Assembly: GCF_000001735.4 (NCBI RefSeq)
Contig: NC_003071.7
Location: forward strand, 9,541,151 to 9,605,150
Reading direction: 5' to 3'
Length of the DNA: 64,000 nt
DNA from: Arabidopsis thaliana
Taxonomy: Eukaryota; Streptophyta; Magnoliopsida; Brassicales; Brassicaceae
Shown piece after piece: positions 55,467 to 64,000 of this stretch. Every line of letters starts with the position of its first letter. Position 1 is the stretch's first letter. The notes beneath the pieces are model-generated. The model had not been told where the DNA came from, made no database searches, and was given only the letters and a program-made list of their open reading frames with translations. Made by a program: the position numbers and the translations under genes.

Positions 55467-57900
55467 ATGAACAACCGCCGTGGAGTAACAACCGCCGTAT
55501 CGAAGCGTCGTCCAGTGATTCACGTGTTACCAGACGAGACAGCGATACGAGTAGTCTGCCACGCGTCAGTAATCGGTGGTATAATCGGTTCAAACGGTTA
55601 CGTTGTTTCAAAACTCCGGCGTGAAACCGGTACTAAAATCCATTGCGAGTCTCCAGTTAACGGCTCCGACCACTGGGTTGTGTTCATCGTTGGTTCAACC
55701 GCTGTTAACCAAAGTATTCTATTGACTGATAGAGTCGGAGAATTCTCCGGCGGTGAGCACGAAGATTGGGTGACGTGTGAAGTGTCCGCCGCTCAGACGG
55801 CGTTGATTAGGGTTTTGGAAAGATCATGGGTTGTTTTAGCCGCGAAAGATGGCGGCGGAGTTGTTGATGGTGAAGATGAAGAAGCTTATTGTGGGATTTT
55901 GGCTGATCGGAATCAGATTGGTGCTGTTTTGGGTTTGGGTGGGAAAAATGTTGAGTGGATGCGGAGAAATTCCGGTGCCATGATTAGGGTTTTGCCTCCT
56001 CCGATTTGCGGCACTAAGAATGATGAACTCATTCAGGTAAAGTTGAAGTCTTTATATGATTTTTGGTTAAAAAGTTGTTAAATTTGTTTTGGTTATTTGG
56101 TTTTTGATATGTTGTGAATGTCACTTCTTTGTGTGTTGTATTAGATTACTGGTGATGTTTTGGCTGTGAAGAAGGCACTAGTTATGGTATCGAGTTATAT
56201 TCAAAATAATGCACCTCTCAATGGGTATCCACCGCCGCTTAGCATCAAAGGTTATGAGTCATTATCAACTGATGGGAACTCAGAGGATCCACATTCTGAG
56301 TTTTTCCCAAATTTGCGTTCTTCTTCGTTGTCAAATGCTACAGAAATTGTTGCATCCAATAGACATTTACCGTATGATGGTGGAAATAGTACAGAACGAA
56401 AAGTTGTGTTCAAGATAATCTTTACTAGTGTTGTAGCTGGAGGTATTATTGGGAAACAAGGAACTATTATTAGAGCTCTGCAGAATGAAACAGGTGCTTC
56501 TATTTCTGTTGGAGCTCCATTGAAAGTATCTGGTGAACGAGTTGTTACTGTTTCTGCACGTGAGGTATATAGGTTTCTATTCTTCTGCTTTCTGCTACAC
56601 ATTTATCCGAGTTTCTTTGTTGAATGTTGACATAATCACATTCGCTTTGTTGTTTTCTTCTCCTTAGAACCTCGAGTCACGGTACTCTCATGCACAAAAT
56701 GCTCTGGCTCTTGTCTTTGCAAGATCTGTTGAGATTGATGTTGAGAAAGGTCTGCGTCCGGGATTGCACAATGGTGCCATAGTGAAAACTAAGTTGTTGG
56801 TACCATCACATTTTGCTAATAGCTTCAATGGAAACGGAAACAGAGAAGCAATCATAGCAACTGGTGCTGATGTACACATTTCAGTAGGCAACCAGGTTTT
56901 AGAGTGGATCTCAGAAAATGAAGTGGTGATTGAGGTAAGTGCATGTTTTCTTGTAATCAGTGTAAGTGTTTTCTTACCCTTAGAGATGAGAACATTGCAC
57001 CTTTTGATCCTCTGATTGTTTTAAGATTAAGGGAGAGTATAGTCATGTACAGAAGGCCTTGACTCATGTTTCGTCTAAATTACGGGAAAATCTATTGCCA
57101 AAGAAGGTCCTCGGAGAAATGAGAGCTAGAGTTAGTAATCCATATGAAAGTGCAGGAGGAAGAAGCCAGATTTATAATCTGCAACCATCACAACAAGTAA
57201 GTTTGTTTCTTTCCTCCAAGCTAGAGGTGATCGCAGCCATCTAATTCAATAAAACCGCAGGATGCAAGCAGGGGTGATTCTCTCTCGGTATCAGCTGCTG
57301 TACCAGACTTGAAGATGGTTAGAAGCGGTGCAGAAGTATTGAAATCAAATTCTGTAATGCACACCGAGGTCCTTAAAGAGGTGGATGAACTCAACGACTT
57401 TACACTTCCACAAAGTTTGCTGGAGGAAGACTTGACACAAGGAATGAAACAACTTCAAATGTCTAGCAATGGAGACGTCTCTTCTTTACCACCACGGTCT
57501 GTTCTTGCCAAACAGCAACGGTTCCATTTTGTTAACAATCATTCTCGTTGAATAAAACAAAGTTTCTCTTTGTTTTGAAGCAGAAGTAAAGGTGTATCTG
57601 TGAGAAAAATTACCTTGGAGTTAGCAGTTGAGAAAGATGCTCTTGGTTCACTCTATGGCAGAGATGGCACCGGTGTGGATAATCTACAACAGGTATATAA
57701 ATGATACCCTCTCTTAATATATATCTTCAGATGATGCTAGACAATGATGTTGATGAGTTTTTGCAAACTTTCAGATTTCAGGAGCCAATGTGGATGTGAA
57801 GGATCCTACAGGAACTGAAGCTACAGTCTTAATCTCTGGGAATCCTGAGCAAGCCCGCACAGCGATGTCTTTGATCGAGTCAATCCTTACTGATCAATAA
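55467..57900 (+). CDS. RNA-binding protein with five KH domains
   Basis: Seven exons: 55467-56036, 56145-56564, 56668-56934, 57026-57196, 57261-57496, 57584-57692 and 57775-57900, giving 632 aa. An alternative donor at 57521 (24 bp later, same frame) would give 640 aa. KH1 (IGGIIGSNG), KH2 (IGAVLGLGG) and KH3 (AGGIIGKQG) have clear GxxG loops. KH4 (SFNGNGN) lacks a clean loop and may not bind RNA. KH5 (LGSLYGRDG) is intact. This matches the poly(C)-binding-like plant KH family (relatives of HEN4, FLK and PEP, At2g22600 from memory), nuclear proteins acting in pre-mRNA processing. The specific target is unknown. The start has a good context (gccgccATGaac). Confidence 0.88.
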
Positions 57901-58399
57901 ATGATTGCGTTTTGCAACTACTTTTGGTTGTTTCGTTTTGAGTTTACATATCCCAAAACTCCATCCATTTTTTGTGACTGGTTTTGAAAACTAGCACTTG
58001 TTGCAGTGTTGTCTAGAAGAATACAACATTTTGCCGGTTTACCAATACTGGTTTACGAATACCGGAATCAACGACAGGAAAAAAATATTTAAAATGCTTA
58101 GTTTGAAGTCATACTAATACCGGTTCCATATTAAAATGCTTAATAGGGACTACGGGCCCAATATAAAAGTGTCAAGGCCCATGTAAAACTTTACGGAGTT
58201 CAACGTTAACGGTAATACTAATAATCTTAACGGTCGTCGTCAGAGATTCAAAATTTGAACACAAAACGCAGAAAAGGAAAATCAAATAATTCCTCCGGAC
58301 ACGCCTTTCTCTTACCTCACTCTCTTTTATCTTTCTTTGCGTTAAGCTTTTCAATTTCTACATCTACAAAACAGAGAGACGATTTGCTTCCAAATAATT
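57901..58399. other. KH-gene 3' region and kinesin upstream region
   Basis: A compact spacer. GGGCCC-like and GGCCC motifs at about 58155-58180 (acgggcccaat, aaggcccatg) resemble site II elements and may serve the kinesin promoter, in line with cell-division expression. No other gene is seen. Confidence 0.45.
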
Positions 58400-61300
58400 A
58401 TGGATGATGTTCAGATCGATGATACTTTTCCGGTGGATCTAAATGGGGTTACGTCACTTTGTTCACCGGAGATTCCTAGTTTCGATTTCGTTAGTGATGA
58501 AACAGAGAAATTAGAGATCGGAGATACTTCCATTGATGACTGTGACGATGCATTGGGCGACTCCATGGTGTGTGATCCGAATTCAAGACTGGTTCCTACT
58601 GGTCTCACAAGAACTAATCGCACAGGTTCGATTCTCTGACTGATCTTTGGTTTTAATCTGCATTTCTTCTTCGTTTAGGAAATTTCTGGTTTTGGATCTG
58701 ATTGTTTTATCCGATTAACTTGTTAAACCCTAGGATTCGGGATTTTATTCATTTCGCCTAATTCTGGGTGAAGATGGATTTAATCTGATGTTAACGAGGA
58801 GAGTTAGGTTTCTAATTCAATGTAAGTTATGTATTGAGGCATTGATTTTTGTTATTGGTGTAAGCAGATGAGACAATTATGTTCATAAATGCTGGAGGAG
58901 ATGATTCAAAGGTATTAGATTCTGAATTGAATATCTCCAGAGATGACTATTTCGAAGGAGGAGATGTGTTGAGAACAGAAGAGTCTATAGTTGAAGCTGG
59001 AGACTTTCCGTTCATTTATCAGTCAGCACGTGTTGGGAACTTTTGTTACCAGTTAAACAATCTTCTTCCGGGAGAGTACTTGATCGATTTCCATTTCGCG
59101 GAGATTATTAACACCAATGGACCTAAAGGGATAAGGGTTTTCAACGTCTATGTTCAAGATGAGAAGGCAAGTAGAAACAACTGAAGATGGTGTTTTTATT
59201 TCATGTAGTTATGAATGTGAGATTGTGTAAATATTGTGTATATGCTGAAAGAAGTGTTTTTTTTTGTTGTGTTCAGGTGTTAGCTGAGTTTGATATATTC
59301 TCGGTTGTTGGCGCAAATAGGCCACTCCTGTTGGTTGACTTAAGGGTCATGGTGATGGATGATGGATTGATTAGGGTAAGGTTTGAAGGAATAAATGGAA
59401 GTCCAGTGGTTTGTGGGATTTGTCTTAGGAAAGCGCCACAGGTTTCAGGTAATGGCTCTTCTCTGTGCTTGCTTTCATATATGATTTTAAATTGTTAAGG
59501 GAATCTCAAAGTTTTCAGTTTCTAACTCATTCGTTGCATTACTTTACAGTTCCAAGGACATCACAAGATTTTATTAAGTGTGAGAATTGTGCTACCGAAA
59601 TCGAGATTTCTCCTACTCGGGTACTGTTTAACTAGCCTGCTGTCATCTTTTTTCCTAAAAATATGTGTTATGGATTACCTGAGCTTCTTCTTTTATGTTG
59701 ATATTTGAGCAGAAGAGACTTATGCGAGCCAAAGCTCATGACAAGTATGAGAAGAAAATAGCAGAGCTTTCTGAACGATATGAACATAAGACAAATGAGT
59801 GCCACGAAGCATGGATGTCACTGACCTCTGCCAATGAGCAACTAGAGAAAGTGATGATGGAACTCAACAATAAGATATATCAGGCACGCTCTCTAGGTAA
59901 TGAACTTGTCATATATGACATGTTATATCTGACATATCAATCCAAATTTGTTACTGTTATATCTTTTTTTGACGGAGGTTTTCTTACTTGATTCGGTGCT
60001 TACTTGGAACAGACCAAACTGTGATAACACAAGCTGATTGTTTGAAGAGTATCACTAGAAAGTATGAGAATGACAAGAGACATTGGGCCACAGCAATTGA
60101 TTCTCTACAGGAGAAAATAGAGGTAGCTGTCTATTTTTTCAAGTACTGTTGTATCAGAGCCTGTCTGCAAGATACATGTTCTTAAACGATTTTTTGTGGA
60201 ACTTATGAAACTGTTGCTATGCAGATAATGAAAAGGGAACAATCTCAGCTATCACAGGAAGCACATGAATGCGTTGAAGGGATCCCCGAACTGTATAAAA
60301 TGGTTGGTGGAGTTCAGGCACTCGGTGAGTATGTCCACTCATTAGGTTCTAAAGATGGCATTTAAAAGGAAACTCGGTGAACTAATACACTATCAACTCG
60401 TAAAAACAGTTTCACAGTGTGAAGATCTAAAGCAGAAGTACAGTGAAGAGCAAGCAAAACGAAAGGAGCTGTACAACCATATACAGGAGACGAAAGGCAA
60501 TGAATTTTAACTTTCAGATTGATTTGCTTTAGCTTCTTTACATCATACTTTAATAATTTACTGATAGCATTCGTATATCAGGCAATATTAGGGTCTTTTG
60601 TCGCTGCCGCCCTTTGAATACGGAGGAGACATCAACCAAGTCTGCCACAATTGTTGACTTTGATGGAGCAAAAGATGGAGAGCTTGGTGTTATTACAGGA
60701 AATAATTCCAAGAAAAGTTTCAAGTTTGACAGAGTTTATACACCGAAAGATGGTCAAGGTAGCGTGCTATGTCATGGTCAAGTTAGATCATTAAGTTTAA
60801 ATAACAGTAACAATTAACAAAGTTTCTATCTTTGTTGTGCAGTTGATGTCTTCGCCGATGCTTCTCCGATGGTTGTTTCAGTCCTAGACGGCTACAATGT
60901 TTGTATTTTTGCCTACGGACAAACAGGAACAGGAAAGACGTTTACAATGGAAGGTACTCCGCAGAACAGGGGTGTCAATTATAGAACCGTCGAGCAATTG
61001 TTTGAAGTTGCTAGAGAAAGGAGAGAGACCATTTCATATAACATATCGGTTAGTGTCCTTGAGGTCTACAATGAACAAATAAGAGACTTGTTGGCAACAT
61101 CACCAGGGTCAAAGAAGTAAGAATTCTCTACCTAATTACATCATAAACAGATAGGGATTGAAACAGAAGTTGATCTTAATTGTATTTGATTTTGCTACCA
61201 AGGTTGGAGATAAAACAATCCTCTGATGGCTCTCATCACGTTCCTGGATTAGTAGAAGCAAATGTGGAAAATATAAATGAAGTCTGGAATGTGCTTCAAG

Positions 61301-63476
61301 CTGGGAGCAACGCAAGATCAGTTGGATCAAATAATGTGAACGAGCATAGCAGCCGCTCTCACTGGTATCATATATGCCTCTTTTGCTGTCTTGTTTGAAT
61401 GTTTGCCATCACATTATGAGGGTTGTTTAATATTGTAAACCCTTACAGCATGCTCTCTATAATGGTGAAAGCAAAGAACCTGATGAATGGTGATTGCACA
61501 AAAAGCAAGCTTTGGCTTGTAGATTTAGCTGGAAGTGAGAGATTGGCAAAGACGGATGTGCAAGGTGAGCGTCTGAAGGAAGCACAAAACATCAACAGGT
61601 CACTCTCAGCTCTGGGGGATGTGATTTATGCTTTGGCAACAAAGAGTAGTCATATTCCATACAGGTTCGTTTAAACTTGCATAATTAACATATTCCATAT
61701 TCCATACTCCATCTCTGTGGGGAGCTTTATACCTTGACTGCTTTAACACTTTCCAATTATGAACTTTCAGGAACTCAAAATTAACACATTTGCTTCAAGA
61801 TTCACTAGGTAATAATCTTCATGACCTTTGTTTAAGTATCATCAATCCGTGATTACACTGTGCTTCTGGTAATCTAGTGTGTATGTGCAAATGATGCAGG
61901 AGGTGATTCAAAGACATTGATGTTTGTGCAAATCAGTCCATCTGAGCATGATGTGAGTGAAACTCTAAGTTCACTTAACTTTGCAACTCGTGTAAGAGGG
62001 GTTGAATTGGGTCCTGCAAGGAAGCAAGTTGATACCGGTGAGATCCAGAAGTTGAAAGCAATGGTATGGCTTATGCAAGTTTTTCTTTTTCTTCTTCTTG
62101 GATTTGCCTTTTTGAATTGTGTCACAGATTTTCATTATTGCTTCGTGTGTCACTTTCAAAGGTGGAGAAAGCAAGACAAGAAAGCCGATCTAAAGATGAA
62201 TCCATAAAGAAAATGGAGGAGAACATTCAGAATCTGGAAGGTAAGAACAAAGGAAGAGACAACTCATACAGAAGTCTCCAGGAAAAAAACAAAGACCTTC
62301 AAAACCAACTTGATTCAGTCCACAACCAATCAGAAAAACAATATGCACAGCTTCAAGAGAGACTAAAGAGCAGAGATGAGATTTGTAGCAATCTTCAACA
62401 AAAGGTACCTTCTCTTTTCTTTCATTTCTGCTTAACATTTCCACGATTACCATTTTATGGCTAACAGAAATCTTTTTTCCCATTAAAGGTCAAGGAGCTA
62501 GAGTGCAAGCTACGGGAGAGACACCAATCAGATTCTGCAGCTAACAACCAGAAGGTATCTTGAGATCAATATTTATTGTTACACAAATCTCACTATACTT
62601 TGTTGAGAGTTACCAAACTTCTCAAAATGATGCCTGCAGGTTAAGGATCTTGAGAATAATTTGAAAGAATCTGAAGGAAGCTCCCTTGTGTGGCAACAGA
62701 AGGTTAAGGATTACGAGAATAAGTTGAAAGAGTCTGAAGGAAACTCTCTTGTGTGGCAACAGAAGGTTAGGAGTAGGACTGATTCAGTCTCAAACTTTTC
62801 ATCTTAATATCACCATTTTGATATTCTATTCGATATGGTGTCCCAGATTAAAGAGTTGGAGATAAAACACAAAGACGAGCAGAGCCAAGAAGCAGTGTTA
62901 CTACGACAAAAGGTTAGTTTCATGGATTATCTCGGGATTTTCGAGCTTCTGAATTCCTGATATCAGCAGATGTTTAAAAGAAATTGTATTGTTTGTTTGC
63001 AGATCAAAGAACTTGAGATGAGGCTAAAGGAGCAAGAGAAGCATATACAGGAAATGGCAACAACTAGAGAATTCCCTGAAGTTGCAAACGCTACGCCTAA
63101 TGAAGTGAAAACTTGCTTCAAAGAAGATAACTTTGGCAATGAGAATATGGAATCCAACACCAACATCCTGAGAACATCAAACCGTCTCAAGACTAAAAGA
63201 CACGATTCATTAAATCTCAATGAGATGACTAGAAAGAAGAGGGCCTCGAGAAGCGGCGAAACAGAGAACAATGGTGATGATCCTCAAATGAAGGAGAAAC
63301 GGATCAGAAAATCAGACCCACCAAAAGTTTTCTCCAGAGTAGTCAGACCAACTAGAACAGCTTCTGGTTCATCAAGCCAAGTCCCTGTGGCTCAGAAGAG
63401 AGTTATTAAAAGAGAACAACAAGAAGTTCCGGTCGTGAAAGAGAGAGACTCCAAGAAGAAGATTTGGTCAAGATAA
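58400..63476 (+). CDS. KIN14R: Malectin-domain kinesin-14 (MDKIN2)
   Basis: Nineteen exons: 58400-58625, 58868-59166, 59277-59448, 59550-59620, 59713-59896, 60013-60122, 60225-60324, 60410-60496, 60582-60758, 60843-61116, 61203-61364, 61449-61664, 61771-61808, 61900-62063, 62162-62404, 62489-62554, 62640-62765, 62847-62912 and 63003-63476. They give about 1,084 aa. A malectin-like domain (about 76-235: [28 protein letters not shown]) is followed by coiled coil (about 258-416). The motor domain (about 417-760) has P-loop GQTGTGKT (501-508), NEHSSRSH (613-620) and DLAGSER (646-652). A coiled tail and a basic C-terminus follow. The neck before the motor places it among minus-end-directed kinesin-14s. 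The introns starting at 59167 and 60497 appear to use GC donors. Exon 17 is a 2x63-bp duplication. Confidence 0.9.
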
Positions 63477-63751
63477 ATAATATAACTCAGTACCATAGAG
63501 AAACTCTTAATCTCTTGTGGTTCTCTATATGATTCTCTGTATTAAATTGAAATATCAATACTTCTTACAGTTTTCAAAGACATGATCACATTAGTATTTC
63601 AATATCAATACACATGCATTAAACTAAATTTGCAAATCATATATACATTAATATATATAGTCTTATTACATTCATTCACATTACATTCAAATAAATAAAT
63701 TTAAACCTTCTTCTACATGAAATTATTTTTAACTCTATCCAATTTATTTTC
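63477..63751. other. Convergent 3' spacer between the kinesin and lyase genes
   Basis: An AT-rich stretch of 275 bp between two convergent stop codons. It should carry both polyadenylation regions. Nothing else is seen. Confidence 0.5.
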
Positions 63752-64000
63752 TCAAGTTCTAAAAGGACTTTCAAGACGAATATAGTCATACATAATACCT
63801 TGAAATGGTGTTCTACTTCTGGTTTGAGTTAAAAATATTGTATTATCACCAACACTTAGTAAATTTCCAGCAACGTCGATACTATACAATCTATATAATC
63901 CATGAATTCCATGTCTTGCGATCGCATTGTCCTTTCCGATAAAACCGGTTGTGAAAATCGCATCGGATTTCGGATCGTTGATTCGGATTTGTAGTTCCGA
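63752..64000 (-). CDS. Rhamnogalacturonan lyase (PL4 family), C-terminal part
   Basis: Partial: 82 codons plus stop on the minus strand, open through the right window edge. The translation contains FTTGFIGKDNAIARHGIHG, LYRLYSIDVAGNLL and TPFQGIMYDYIRLESP. This is the conserved end of the third, carbohydrate-binding-like domain of plant rhamnogalacturonate lyases. These secreted enzymes cut rhamnogalacturonan I in pectin by beta-elimination. Catalytic residues and the signal peptide would lie outside the window, so activity cannot be judged. From gene order this would be At2g22620. Confidence 0.88.
   Translation of the reverse strand, partial: SELQIRINDPKSDAIFTTGFIGKDNAIARHGIHGLYRLYSIDVAGNLLSVGDNTIFLTQTRSRTPFQGIMYDYIRLESPFRT

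Noticed and set aside
62066-62464. Alternative kinesin exon starting at 62066 (132-codon frame)
   Set aside because: It runs through the intron upstream of exon 15 and disagrees with the phase of exon 14. The acceptor at 62161 gives a continuous coiled coil.
1-64000. CRISPR arrays, prokaryotic operons or a phage/defence system
   Set aside because: The DNA is plant nuclear with spliced genes. No regularly spaced repeats with unique spacers and no bacterial-type gene clusters occur.

Overview
This window is plant nuclear DNA. Genes are split by short AT-rich GT-AG introns, spacers are AT-rich, and many predicted proteins match Arabidopsis proteins at their full lengths. Examples recalled from memory are GEM 299 aa, PFK5 537 aa, CYCD2;1 361 aa, SVP 240 aa, NET2D 947 aa, NIC1 244 aa and UGT91A1 470 aa. 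The gene order corresponds to the At2g22475 to At2g22620 interval of Arabidopsis thaliana chromosome 2. That assignment comes from recognising the proteins, not from a search.

Layout. GEM (GRAM domain, +) and PFK5 (plastid phosphofructokinase, +) occupy 0.4-7.3 kb. A roughly 6 kb spacer follows, holding a 1.5 kb Harbinger-like element that carries what looks like the 5' end of a captured gene. CYCD2;1 (-) lies at 13.0-14.7 kb. The spacer at 15-22 kb carries MITEs, an RNase H-like pseudogene and two related C/D-box snoRNA genes behind a site II / telo-box / TATA promoter. DIC1 (mitochondrial dicarboxylate carrier, -) is at 22.4-23.3 kb, followed by a 5 kb AT-rich spacer. A small proline-rich secreted protein (-) and two tandem paralogous genes of unknown function (+) come next. 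A 17-exon PIG-G-like GPI ethanolamine-phosphate transferase gene (-) spans 31.8-36.3 kb. SVP (+) lies at 39.3-42.5 kb, followed by a perfect hairpin and a Helitron-like element. Then come NET2D (+), NIC1 (-), tRNA-Ala(CGC), UGT91A1 (+), a five-KH protein (+), a malectin-domain kinesin-14 (+), and the 3' end of a rhamnogalacturonan lyase gene (-) running off the right edge.

The genes are independent eukaryotic transcription units. I see no operon, defence island or new multi-gene system. The most unusual observations are: (i) six micro-insertions of about 10-25 bp, each made of a short stub plus an A/T run and flanked by 14-19 bp direct repeats; (ii) an intronic tandem duplication in GEM that copies an acceptor and the start of exon 3; (iii) a perfect 32-bp-arm hairpin downstream of SVP; (iv) two apparent GC-AG introns in the kinesin gene; (v) a 93-bp stop-free intron in NIC1; and (vi) the recently diverged tandem pair at 29.8-31.5 kb. 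Exon borders were read by eye from splice consensus and frame continuity. UTR ends are not resolved.
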